Part shown: positions 37,944-45,755 of the stretch, in pieces
How the letters are laid out: every line of letters starts with the position of its first letter
Position numbering within the stretch: position 1 is the stretch's first letter
The notes under the pieces: generated by a model
What the model was told of the DNA's origin: nothing
The model's database searches: none
What the model saw: the letters and a program-made list of their open reading frames with translations, nothing else
From: CAXMMR01 sp963692975
GTDB taxonomy: Bacteria > Pseudomonadota > Alphaproteobacteria > Acetobacterales > Acetobacteraceae
NCBI GenBank assembly: GCA_963692975.2
Contig: CAXMMR010000010.1
Coordinates: 248,001-312,000 of the forward strand
DNA: 64,000 nucleotides
Direction: 5' to 3'
Program-made: the position numbers and the translations under genes

Positions 37944-38704
37944 TTCTGGCGGCCGTCGAGGCCGGTTCAGGCACCGCGCCGAGCCTCGTCCTGCTGCACG
38001 GGCTGTTCGGGCAGGCCCGCAACTTCACCACCGTGCAGCGCCACCTCGCCGATCGCCGCCACGTCGTGGCCCTCGACCTGCGCAACCACGGCGCCAGCCC
38101 CCACGCCGACGGCATGGCCTACGCGACCTTGGCCGCCGACGTCGCCGAGACGCTCGCCGCGCTCGATCTTGGCCGCTGCGACGTCGTCGGCCACTCGATG
38201 GGCGGCAAGACGGCCATGGCGCTCGCGCTCGCCCGGCCGGACCTGGTGCGCCGGCTCGTCGTCGTCGACATCGCACCCGTCGCCTACAAGCACGCCAATG
38301 CTGCCCTGGTCACGGCACTCCAGGCCCTGCCGCTCGGCGCCCCGCTCAGCCGCGGCCAGGCCGACCGCGCGCTCGCCGATGCAATCCCCAACGCCATCAT
38401 CCGCAGCTTCCTGCTGCAGAATTTCCACGCCGGCGAGCAGCCTGGTTGGCGTTGCGGCCTGATCGAGATCGCCGCCGCGATCCCGCAGATCGAGGGCTGG
38501 GACTTCGCCCTCTCGTCGCGCTTCGACGGCGAGACGTTGCTGATTCGAGGGGGCGCGTCCGACTACGTCGGCGAGGCCGAACTCGTGTCGTTCCGGGCGA
38601 TCTTTCCGCGGGGATGGATTGAAACGGTGGTTGGCGCCGCGCACTGGGTGCATGCGGACGCGCCGGAGCGGTTCGTCTCGCTGGTGGAGGATTCTCTCGG
38701 TTGA
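37940..38704 (+). CDS. Alpha/beta hydrolase (YbfF-like esterase)
   Basis: A 254-residue alpha/beta hydrolase. The oxyanion segment is L-L-H-G-L-F-G-Q-A-R-N-F. The D-L-R-N-H-G-x-S-P-H pattern follows. The nucleophile elbow is G-H-S-M-G-G-K-T-A, and the catalytic histidine is in G-A-A-H-W-V-H-A-D-A. These fit the YbfF esterase group rather than an epoxide hydrolase. It starts at GTG 37940, overlapping the stop of the quinone oxidoreductase gene, so the two are co-translated. The natural ester substrate is unknown. Confidence 0.88.
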   Translation: MILAAVEAGSGTAPSLVLLHGLFGQARNFTTVQRHLADRRHVVALDLRNHGASPHADGMAYATLAADVAETLAALDLGRCDVVGHSMGGKTAMALALARPDLVRRLVVVDIAPVAYKHANAALVTALQALPLGAPLSRGQADRALADAIPNAIIRSFLLQNFHAGEQPGWRCGLIEIAAAIPQIEGWDFALSSRFDGETLLIRGGASDYVGEAELVSFRAIFPRGWIETVVGAAHWVHADAPERFVSLVEDSLG

Positions 38705-38769
38705 GTTGCGCGGCAGCCTGATAGTCTTATTGCGCACGCCGGATCGGCCGATCGTGCGAGGAGGCCTGG

Positions 38770-39555
38770 ATGGTGATGTCGGCAAACCGGCGTGCTCGGC
38801 CCAGCGTGTTCGGCACCGCGGGACAGGCTTGGCGCAGTGCTTGGCTGGCAATCATACGCATGCCGTTACTCATGCTGGCAGCGACTTCAGTGCTGCTGGC
38901 ATTCAATGTGTGCGCGGGGCTTGGCTTCAGGGCAATCGGTCAACCGCATACGGCCTCTCACGTCGCCCTCAGTGCGCTCGACGGAGTCGTGGCCAGCCTC
39001 TCGATGGCGCCGGTTGCGATCTCCGTCCATCGGTTTGTGCTTCTCGGTGAGAGAACGAGGCTTTGGCCCCGGGTGCCGATGAGAGTGGTGCTGTGTTACG
39101 CTGGCTGGTCGATCGCTTTTTCAGTCGCGTACAGCGTGGTGGGGGTGGTGGGGTTAGCCAAGCATCTTCCGCTACCAGGCATGGCTGTCGCAGCATCGGC
39201 CGTGCAGGTCTTGCTGTTCGTGGTCTACACGCGCTTGGTGCTCATGCTCCCGGCGATTGCGATGCAGTCGACGCAGCCGCTCGCCGACTGGAGTTTGCGT
39301 CAGACGCGGCATCGTTTCTGGCGCACCGTTGCGCTGCTGTTCCTGGTCGAGATGCCGCTCGTCATCCTGGGCGTGCTGATCGGCGCGCTAGCGTGGCATC
39401 TCGGCGACCTCGCTCACCTGATGCCGATGGCTCTGTCCTTGAGCACGCCCTTGGTCGTGGCCAGCGTTGTCGCAGGAGCTGCGGCCTTGTCATGGCTGTT
39501 CCGCCGCTACGACGTCGCCGAAGAACCGTCTGACCTCATTCCGGCTGCGACTTGA
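38770..39555 (+). CDS. Multi-pass membrane protein of unknown function
   Basis: A 261-residue protein with about six hydrophobic segments: M-L-A-A-T-S-V-L-L-A-F-N-V near 36, a second near 70, V-L-C-Y-A-G-W-S-I-A-F near 107, V-L-L-F-V-V-Y-T near 145, T-V-A-L-L-F-L-V-E-M near 187, and one near 225. Residues R/K lie mostly between alternate segments, as expected for an inner membrane protein. I do not recognise the family. Its last 20 bases overlap the convergent AlkA-type gene. The start at 38770 (ATG after G-A-G-G at 38760) is reasonable. Confidence 0.65.
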   Translation: MVMSANRRARPSVFGTAGQAWRSAWLAIIRMPLLMLAATSVLLAFNVCAGLGFRAIGQPHTASHVALSALDGVVASLSMAPVAISVHRFVLLGERTRLWPRVPMRVVLCYAGWSIAFSVAYSVVGVVGLAKHLPLPGMAVAASAVQVLLFVVYTRLVLMLPAIAMQSTQPLADWSLRQTRHRFWRTVALLFLVEMPLVILGVLIGALAWHLGDLAHLMPMALSLSTPLVVASVVAGAAALSWLFRRYDVAEEPSDLIPAAT

Positions 39556-40189
39556 TGGCCTTGCCCTCGTCGGCGGCGCGCCAGAGGTACCAGGCTGCCG
39601 TCGAGCGATACGGCGCCCAGACGGCGCCGACCGCGGCGAGCGCTCGCGGCTTGGGCTGCGCCTCTAGGCCATTGATGCGCCGGTAGCCCTCGCGGACGCC
39701 GAAATCGTCGACCGGCAGCACGTCGGGCCGACCGAGCGTGAAGATCAGCAGCATCTCGACCGTCCAGCGACCGATGCCCCGCACCGCCGACAGGCGCTCG
39801 ATCAACGCGTCGTCGGACAGCCGAGCGGCGGCGGCGCGGCTCGGCACGACGCCGGCGAGGCGCTGACGGGCCAGGTCGTGCAGCGCCGCCGCTTTGCTGC
39901 AGGAGAAGCCGCAGGCGCGCAGCGCCGCCTTGTTCAGTCCGAGCAGCTGCTCGGGCGCGGGATAGGCGCCGCCGCCCTGCGCGGCCAGCCGGCCGAGGAT
40001 TGCCTCGGCGGCGCGGCCGTGTAGTTGCTGGTGGGCGATGGCGTGCACCAGCGCGTCGTAGGGTTCGCGGTCGCGGGTGGGCGCCAGGCCGCACGGGCCG
40101 ATGCGCCCGATGAGCGCGGCGAGTGCCGGGTCGGCAGCGGCGAGGTGGCGGCAGGCGAGGGGGCGGCGGCGACCGACCCACGGGTTCAC
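39536..40189 (-). CDS. DNA-3-methyladenine glycosylase II (AlkA-type HhH-GPD)
   Basis: A 217-residue HhH-GPD glycosylase. It shows A-I-A-H-Q-Q-L-H-G-R-A-A, the C-G-F-S segment before K-A-A-A-L-H-D-L-A, the helix-hairpin-helix V-R-G-I-G-R-W-T-V-E-M-L-L, and the catalytic aspartate in L-P-V-D-D-F-G-V. It removes alkylated bases to start base excision repair. The start is taken as GTG 40189 (V-N-P-W-V-G-R), just 10 bases after the comM stop and with a GAGG box. The open frame upstream overlaps comM and is not coding. It probably forms an operon with comM. Confidence 0.85.
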   Translation of the reverse strand: MNPWVGRRRPLACRHLAAADPALAALIGRIGPCGLAPTRDREPYDALVHAIAHQQLHGRAAEAILGRLAAQGGGAYPAPEQLLGLNKAALRACGFSCSKAAALHDLARQRLAGVVPSRAAAARLSDDALIERLSAVRGIGRWTVEMLLIFTLGRPDVLPVDDFGVREGYRRINGLEAQPKPRALAAVGAVWAPYRSTAAWYLWRAADEGKAIKSQPE

Positions 40190-40199
40190 GCCTGGGGCC

Positions 40200-41477
40200 T
40201 CAAGACCGGCGGCCGGGCACCCGGTGGCGGAAGGCCAACGCCTCGGCGATGTCGGCGCGGCGAACCATGGCGGCGCCGGCAAGGTCGGCGACCGTGCGGC
40301 CGACGCGCAGCACCCGTGTGTAGCCGCGCGGCGACAGGCGCAGGCGGTCAGCGGCCTGCTCCAGCAGCGCCCGGCCCGGCTCCTCCACCTCGATGCGGCC
40401 GGCATCGGCCTCGGCGTTGGTGGCGTCGCCGCGCGCCCGCTGACGCGCCCGCGCCGCGCTGACCCGGGCGGCGACGGGCGCGCTCGCCTCGCCGTCCGGC
40501 GCCCGCGACAGCTCGGCGGCGGTGACCGGCTGCACCTGCACCGTCAGGTCGATGCGGTCCAGGAACGGGCCGCTGATCCGGCCGAGATACGCCTCGCCGC
40601 AGCGTGGCGCCCGGTTGCACTCGCGCGCGGCGTCGCCGAGATAGCCGCAGCGGCAGGGGTTCATCGCCGCGATGAGCTGAAACCGCGCCGGGTAGGTGAC
40701 GTGCGCGGCGGCGCGCGAGACGGTTGTGCGGCCGCTCTCCAGCGGCTGGCGCAGCGCCTCCAAAGCCTGGCTTGGAAACTCCGGCAGCTCGTCTAGGAAC
40801 AGCACGCCGCGATGCGCAAGGCTGACCTCGCCGGGCCGGGCGCGCTGCCCGCCGCCGGCGAGCGCCGCCTGGCTCGCGCCATGATGCGGCTCGCGATAGG
40901 GCGGCCGCATCAGCAGCCGCCCATCCTCCAGCAGTCCGGCCACCGAGTGCACCATGCTGACCTCGAGCGCCTCCTCCGGCAGCAGGTCGGGCAGCAGCCC
41001 CGGCAGGCGCGAGGCGAGCATCGACTTGCCCGCCCCCGGCCAGCCGATCAGCAGTAGATTGTGCCCTCCCGCGGCGGCGATCTCCAGCGCCCGACGCGCG
41101 CTCTCCATCCCCTTGACGGCCGCGAGGTCCGGCGCGGCAGGCGCGGCCGCAAGCCCCGCCGGCGCCGGCGGCAGCAGCACCGGCTCGCCCTTGAAGTGGT
41201 TGATCAGGCTGAGCAAATCGGTTGGCGCCAGCACGTCGAGCGCGCCGGCCCACGCGGCCTCGCCGCCCTGCGCGGCCGGGCAGATCAGGCCGAGATCGGA
41301 GTTCACCGCCGCCATCGCCGCCGGCAGCACGCCGGCCACCCGGTTCAGCGAGCCATCCAGCGACAGCTCGCCAAGTGCTGCATACTCCGCCATCTCCTCG
41401 GCCGGCAGCACGTCCATCGCCACCAGCACGCCGAGCGCGATCGGCAGGTCGAAATGCGAGCTTTTCACACATTGCAT
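40200..41477 (-). CDS. comM: YifB/ComM family Mg-chelatase-like AAA ATPase, N-terminally truncated
   Basis: A 425-residue product. The AAA domain is complete: Walker A L-I-G-W-P-G-A-G-K-S-M-L, Walker B G-V-L-F-L-D-E-L-P-E-F, and the R-F-Q-L-I-A-A-M-N-P-C-x-C-G-Y loop. The C-terminal Mg-chelatase subunit domain ends V-R-R-A-D-I-A-E-A-L-A-F-R. Homologues are about 500 residues. Here family sequence begins only at S-H-F-D-L-P-I-A-L, so ~85 N-terminal residues are missing. The five residues before it come from unrelated AT-rich DNA beginning near 41,460. ComM is a branch-migration helicase aiding natural transformation. The truncation marks a recombination or insertion boundary. Confidence 0.88.
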   Translation of the reverse strand: MQCVKSSHFDLPIALGVLVAMDVLPAEEMAEYAALGELSLDGSLNRVAGVLPAAMAAVNSDLGLICPAAQGGEAAWAGALDVLAPTDLLSLINHFKGEPVLLPPAPAGLAAAPAAPDLAAVKGMESARRALEIAAAGGHNLLLIGWPGAGKSMLASRLPGLLPDLLPEEALEVSMVHSVAGLLEDGRLLMRPPYREPHHGASQAALAGGGQRARPGEVSLAHRGVLFLDELPEFPSQALEALRQPLESGRTTVSRAAAHVTYPARFQLIAAMNPCRCGYLGDAARECNRAPRCGEAYLGRISGPFLDRIDLTVQVQPVTAAELSRAPDGEASAPVAARVSAARARQRARGDATNAEADAGRIEVEEPGRALLEQAADRLRLSPRGYTRVLRVGRTVADLAGAAMVRRADIAEALAFRHRVPGRRS

Positions 41478-42187
41478 TTGAGCTAACCGATAGATCGAAA
41501 ATCTACTAAAAAGAAGCTTCTTGTTTTGATTGCATTTTTACCTGTGGATAAGATGAGAAATTCTCTAATACCCTATTGAGAAACTTGTAGAATATCGCGA
41601 CGATCGTCATGTGTATAAGTCGCCGTATAGTGGCCGCTCCTCCGTTTGGGCGCCTCGAAGCGAGTGCGAGGCGGACAGCGCGCGAGCCCGCCTGTTTGGT
41701 CCCAGGCAGTATCTCTAATCTCAATACCCCGCGCATAATAAGCAGCCGCCGAAAACGGGTGTCACATCTGATCGGCCGGGTGTTGGTTAACGTGCGGAAC
41801 GACGGTCCTGCACTGCTCGACGCGTTAGACAACCTTAAAGACGCTTAGTGCGGGCTTCGGCATGCCTGATGCGACGGTCATTGAATAACATCAATCAGCT
41901 GGGCGACGCACCGCGGTCATTCGGTAGTACTAAGACTATCAAGGGGGTCATGGTCCAAATGTCGGGCGGCTGCGTGCGACGGAGTGCACGCCATCTTCAT
42001 TGGACACCATAAATGACGCAATTCGTGGCATCGCGCGATGGTTGTGGTCCGCCGGGCTTCCTCTAGGCTGGATGGCACTAGGGAACGAACGAGTGGCCAG
42101 CTCTCTTGGACAGGTCCAGGTCACGGGACATCATCGTGCTCGGATCGACCGTGTGGTCGGACCGCGGCTTGGAAAGCATGATTCCGA
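41478..42187. other. AT-rich non-coding junction with two DnaA-box-like sites
   Basis: A 710-base region between truncated comM and the first accessory gene. Its first ~150 bases are strikingly AT-rich. TGTGGATAA at 41543-41551 is the complement of a perfect DnaA box (TTATCCACA), and TGTGTATAA at 41610-41618 fits the TTATNCACA consensus in the same orientation. ATTGCATTT occurs at 41471-41479 and again at 41529-41537. No gene was recognised: a minus-strand frame of 108 codons (41506-41832) has no motif and crosses all these sites. No replication or transposase gene is adjacent. Confidence 0.5.
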
Positions 42188-43111
42188 ATGGCACGAGCGG
42201 CTATCGACTTTGCGAAGTGGGACCTACGAGTCCGGACGCACATCGCATCCCGCGCCGCCCCGGCCGGTTGGACAGGCTTTTGGCTCGGTCTATGGGAACA
42301 CCATCTCGCGGCAGGGTTCGCCAACGGCCATTTCGTCCGTGAGCTGACGAAAGGCGAAGACGGGCCTTTTTCCGAGCGTGTCTGGGAGATGATGCTCGGT
42401 CGCCACCTGCTCGCTTGCGGCTTTGACGTCTCGTCGCCGTCCCAGCCTGGACGGCCCGATTTTCGTTGTGTCAGGGCAGGGGCAGTAACCTGGGTCGAGG
42501 CGACCTGTGCGACGCCCGGCCAGGACGTCCTACTGGCACCGGACGCGGACTGGCTCAGCTCGGGCGGCTACGTGCCTCTCGACAGCCTGTTTCTCAGGTG
42601 GACCAACGCCCTCCATCAGAAGATAAAGCAATGCGCAGCCCATCGCCGTAAAGGCATCGTCGCGCCAGGAGAAGGCTACCTCATCGCCATCAACGGCGGC
42701 CTCATAGCCACGGCGAACTATGGCTTCGGGGTCTCCCGACACCCTTTCGTGGTCGAGGCCACGCTCGCGATAGGCCCCCTGCAGCACCGCTACGACCGGG
42801 AGACGCTGGGCTTCAAAGGGGCGGAGCACCTGGTCCGGACGCATGCCGTGAAGGAGAACGCCGCCGTAGTTGGGACCGCGGTCTTCTTCGACAAGTCAAA
42901 TGCTGCCATCGGCGCGTTGCTCGGCTGCGCGAGCCTGCGGGTCGATGGTCCGACGCTCCCCTTACTGGTCGCTCACAATCCCTTGGCGGACTGCCCGTTT
43001 CCGACGGGGCTGCTCGGTCCCGGCACCAGGGAGTGGGCCGCCAGACTTACCGGACGAGACGACAATGAGTCTTTTTGGGAGATTGCCGAGGTGACTGCTT
43101 CCAAGACGTGA
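42188..43111 (+). CDS. Hypothetical protein with possible PD-(D/E)xK nuclease core
   Basis: A 307-residue protein, no signal peptide or membrane segment. Residues 63-106 read as a possible restriction-nuclease core: a helix with E63 and E67 (S-E-R-V-W-E-M-M-L-G), then P90-D91-F in G-R-P-D-F-R-C, and W-V-E104-A-T in the next strand. The usual E-x-K lysine is replaced by threonine, so activity is uncertain. A later conserved-looking segment is K-G-I-V-A-P-G-E-G-Y-L-I-A-I-N-G-G. I do not recognise a named family. It is the first gene after the comM breakpoint and sits with defence genes. Confidence 0.6.
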   Translation: MARAAIDFAKWDLRVRTHIASRAAPAGWTGFWLGLWEHHLAAGFANGHFVRELTKGEDGPFSERVWEMMLGRHLLACGFDVSSPSQPGRPDFRCVRAGAVTWVEATCATPGQDVLLAPDADWLSSGGYVPLDSLFLRWTNALHQKIKQCAAHRRKGIVAPGEGYLIAINGGLIATANYGFGVSRHPFVVEATLAIGPLQHRYDRETLGFKGAEHLVRTHAVKENAAVVGTAVFFDKSNAAIGALLGCASLRVDGPTLPLLVAHNPLADCPFPTGLLGPGTREWAARLTGRDDNESFWEIAEVTASKT

Positions 43112-43477
43112 AGGGTTCGTCACGACAGGCATTCGTGACCGCTGCATCTCGGCTCGCCGATAGGAGCACGGCTTTCCGCCGAGCGACCCGCCACCCGCTG
43201 TGGGTACCAGGGTGGCCTCCTTCAGAGTGTTGGTCATCAATCGCCTGAAAGAAGGAGGCGCCGGGCGGCATGTCGGGTTCAAGTTCATCGCTCAGGATCT
43301 CACCGACCATTTAGCGTCAAGCTTGGGCGCTAGAAGCCTCCGGAGCTTTCGCCCTGCCTCAGCCGCTCTTTAGAAGTGTTCGAGGTAGCTTAATAGCGTC
43401 ACGTTATGATGACGCCGCAGTCATTTGGCATTTCGCGAGGCCTGTTGTAGCTGATTTGAACCAGCGAGGTCATAGGC
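43112..43477. other. Intergenic region, nothing recognised
   Basis: 366 bases between two hypothetical genes. Short frames on both strands have no motif or good start signal. The end of the region should carry the promoter of the gene at 43478; no operator or terminator stands out. Confidence 0.3.
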
Positions 43478-43849
43478 ATGAGTAATTCGCATACGGCCCT
43501 CAAGGGAACCACGACTTTTCAGGTTTCGGTCCACGGACACGACCTTTGGGGTGCTCGGACGAGCTCAGGTATTCTCCGGCGGCTATTTTTTTCCGAGGGA
43601 GCTGCGGCAGCGGAAGCCGCAATGTGTGAGACCATGGATACAGACGCGCTTTGCGCGTTTTCGTTACCTGAAGTGAAAGGTTACACCTTTTTCGTTTGCG
43701 ACGACCCGTTTGGGGCGAAAGCACTGATTGTTCAGGATCCAACGATGATAATCCTAGACCTTGCGTTCGAAAGTGAGGACATGGCCGCAGCATACGTTTT
43801 AGGCCGCGAAGACGAAAAGCTACGAACCACCCAAGTTTCAGGATTATAG
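43478..43849 (+). CDS. Hypothetical protein, 123 residues
   Basis: ATG 43478 follows a G-C-G-A-G-G box about ten bases upstream. The product is a small acidic soluble protein with segments T-T-F-Q-V-S-V-H-G-H-D-L-W-G and Y-T-F-F-V-C-D-D-P-F-G-A-K-A-L-I-V-Q. Codon use is less GC-rich at third positions than in the core half, suggesting transfer. No family was recognised, and no neighbour suggests a function. Confidence 0.5.
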   Translation: MSNSHTALKGTTTFQVSVHGHDLWGARTSSGILRRLFFSEGAAAAEAAMCETMDTDALCAFSLPEVKGYTFFVCDDPFGAKALIVQDPTMIILDLAFESEDMAAAYVLGREDEKLRTTQVSGL

Positions 43850-43861
43850 TGTCTTTGATAC

Positions 43862-44326
43862 CTATCTACGGGGAGCCGTTTTCTCTATAGCCACATTCAC
43901 GCAGTGGTCTTTCTTAAGCAGTGAATAAGCACCATGGAGCCGTTCATACTCCAGAGCGGCATCAAGTCTTGTCTTGAAATCATCAAGGTAGCTCGTTTGA
44001 ACGAAGGTCGCGTTCAATCGTAGTTCCACCTCCTCGCCTTCAAGGAGCCTCGCAGCAGCTCGCCAACGACCGCACTCCTCTAAAACTCCGAGCGTTCCCA
44101 GAAGCCACACGAGGCCCATTTGAGAGACCAGCGTCCGGGTCGGAGTGGCGGGTACGCGATCCGTCTGGCTCTCAGCCGGAACGGCCTGAAACGATGCACG
44201 ACGATCAACCCGATCTGTGACCAGGACTTGCGGCGCACGTCCTTCAAAGGAGGCCGCCTCAGCCTCAAGGCTGGGCGAGGCGCTAACGGCTGGCTGGCTG
44301 ACCAGGTTGGCCAGATGGTCTCTCAT
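43862..44326 (-). CDS. Hypothetical protein, 154 residues
   Basis: A putative soluble protein. The first half is low complexity (Ser/Ala/Glu/Arg). The second half looks structured, with V-W-L-L-G-T-L-G-V-L-E-E-C-G-R-W and L-E-G-E-E-V-E-L-R-L-N-A-T-F-V-Q-T-S-Y. It has ATG at 44326; an AGGAGGG sequence lies about 20 bases upstream, a little far. It ends 12 bases from the convergent gene at 43849. No family recognised; that it is a real gene is only moderately likely. Confidence 0.4.
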   Translation of the reverse strand: MRDHLANLVSQPAVSASPSLEAEAASFEGRAPQVLVTDRVDRRASFQAVPAESQTDRVPATPTRTLVSQMGLVWLLGTLGVLEECGRWRAAARLLEGEEVELRLNATFVQTSYLDDFKTRLDAALEYERLHGAYSLLKKDHCVNVAIEKTAPRR

Positions 44327-44415
44327 GCGGTTCTCGAACCCTGTTCCCTCCTAGGCTCAGGCTGGGCTATGCAAGAGAGACTCAAGTTTCTTCTGGCTTT
44401 GAGAGCCGAAGGCAG

Positions 44416-45303
44416 TCATCGCGAGCGCCTATCGACCGCCACGGCAACCCAGTTTCCTTCATGGTCGTGCCGGTCAGGCCACCTTGGCTCAGCCGCTCCG
44501 AGCAGCAACAGCGTGACGATCATGTCATATTGCTCGGAGAAGACGGTCATCTCCTTGACCTCCTCGGGGAACCAGACGCCAGGTGGTAAATTCATCCCCG
44601 CCCGGTTGTCGAAGGTCATGTCTTGCCGCGCCGCCAAGGAGCAGGCTGGTAACTCGACCGGCCCACGCGTCGTCCTGATGAAGGCTCCGCTCTTGAGCGC
44701 GGGTTCACTCGACCTGGACCAGAGTACGAAGCCGTCCCTGGACACAACCATCACGGCACGACGCTCCGTGTAGGACAGCCACCTGAGGGTCGACGCCAGC
44801 AGGGACACGCCATAGCGGTCAGCACAGCCGGATAGGATTTCAATGTCGGCAGCGACCTTGGCCGGAACCTGCAGTCGGTAGTCGTCGAACGGCATGAGCA
44901 GGTCGGCCGCGAACCGGTCGGCCTCGCGCTCGATGGTCCTGGCTCCCTGGAGGATGTCGTCTTCCGAGCACTGGATGCCCTCGGGATAGGCGTGACGGTG
45001 GACAAGGTAGTGGCCGAACTCGTGCGCCAGCGTGAAGGTGATCCGTCGCGCGGACACGATCCGGTTGTTGTAGGCGATGCCCCAGCCGCCCCGAGGCGAA
45101 GGGATGCGTATCAAGGCACCCTCGAGACCTGGCAGCGGGGCGCCATCGACCTCCCGTATCGGGTCGTCGGGGAAAACCTGAGCCGTGTAGTCACGGGCAA
45201 GGTCAGGAACGGAGACAGGAAAGCGCTCGTCGCTCGGCATGGCCGCGTTCAGCATCAGCGTAAGTCGGGCGGCCCAAGCGCCTGGACCGACCGGAGGGGT
45301 CAA
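44416..45303 (-). CDS. ImmA/IrrE family metallo-endopeptidase
   Basis: A 295-residue protein of peptidase family M78. The zinc motif HEFGH is present in R-I-T-F-T-L-A-H-E-F-G-H-Y-L-V-H. A downstream glutamate-rich segment, E-R-E-A-D-R-F-A-A-D-L-L-M-P, carries the third ligand and the typical A-x-x-L-L-M-P motif. Such proteases cleave a partner XRE repressor (as ImmA does ImmR, or IrrE does DdrO) to release a regulon. It starts with TTG 45303, overlapping the stop of the XRE gene by four bases, so the two form a repressor/anti-repressor pair. The pair is divergent from the CBASS operon. Confidence 0.88.
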   Translation of the reverse strand: MTPPVGPGAWAARLTLMLNAAMPSDERFPVSVPDLARDYTAQVFPDDPIREVDGAPLPGLEGALIRIPSPRGGWGIAYNNRIVSARRITFTLAHEFGHYLVHRHAYPEGIQCSEDDILQGARTIEREADRFAADLLMPFDDYRLQVPAKVAADIEILSGCADRYGVSLLASTLRWLSYTERRAVMVVSRDGFVLWSRSSEPALKSGAFIRTTRGPVELPACSLAARQDMTFDNRAGMNLPPGVWFPEEVKEMTVFSEQYDMIVTLLLLGAAEPRWPDRHDHEGNWVAVAVDRRSR

Positions 45304-45623
45304 GAACCCTTGCTCCAGACGTCGACCATTTGGCGGATCCTCTCCTTCGTCGACGTGTCCAGGTTCTGGTAGCGCCGGTAGAAGGCGGCATCGACGACCT
45401 TCTCCGAAGCGTCGACCTCGGCGTCGTTTAACAGGAAGTCGGCAGTCACGCCGAGGGCTGCGGCTATGCGCGCCACCTTGTCGCCGGAAGGCCTGGGAGG
45501 GTTCTTGTTCTCCAACTCCCAGACGTAGGACTTGCTCGAGTCGCTCATCTCGGCGAGCCGGTCGAGCGTGAGACCCTTCGCCTTCCGGAGCTTCCGGATT
45601 TTGTCCCCCAATGCGTTCGTCAC
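45300..45623 (-). CDS. XRE family HTH repressor, partner of ImmA/IrrE protease
   Basis: A 107-residue protein. Residues 5-65 form a Cro/CI-type helix-turn-helix (I-R-K-L-R-K-A-K-G-L-T-L-D-R-L-A, S-K-S-Y-V-W-E-L-E-N, A-A-L-G-V-T-A-D-F-L-L). The tail to 107 is helical and acidic, a likely protease recognition region. It is translationally coupled to the ImmA/IrrE gene. The divergent promoter region to the CD-NTase gene contains the palindrome ATGCTT-N4-AAGCAT (45669-45684) overlapping a TTGACA, a good operator candidate. It may therefore control the CBASS operon. Confidence 0.88.
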   Translation of the reverse strand: MTNALGDKIRKLRKAKGLTLDRLAEMSDSSKSYVWELENKNPPRPSGDKVARIAAALGVTADFLLNDAEVDASEKVVDAAFYRRYQNLDTSTKERIRQMVDVWSKGS

Positions 45624-45668
45624 GCGCGCCCCCGCCTCTTCCTTAAGTTCAGGGTAGACCTATCGATG

Positions 45669-45684
45669 ATGCTTGACAAAGCAT
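45669..45684. promoter_or_regulatory. Candidate XRE operator overlapping a -35 element
   Basis: ATGCTT-GACA-AAGCAT is a perfect 6-base inverted repeat with a 4-base centre. It contains TTGACA at 45673-45678, a consensus -35 hexamer on the plus strand. It lies between the divergent XRE gene (start 45623) and CD-NTase gene (start 45756), where a Cro-like dimer would be expected to bind. No convincing -10 hexamer was found at 17 bases. Confidence 0.5.
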
Positions 45685-45755
45685 ACCAGGTTGGATCAGG
45701 CTCTGGTTCGGAGTAGGCTTACTTGCTGTGAGTCTCTTGAGAATGGAGCCGTCAG

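Noticed and set aside
41457..41480. Transposon terminal inverted repeat at the comM junction
   Set aside because: No TGT...ACA-type end, matching inverted partner or target duplication could be found in the window. The repeated ATTGCATTT alone is not enough.
41506..41832. Minus-strand frame of 108 codons in the comM junction
   Set aside because: It crosses the AT-rich patch and the DnaA-box-like sites, lacks a ribosome binding site, and its product shows no motif.
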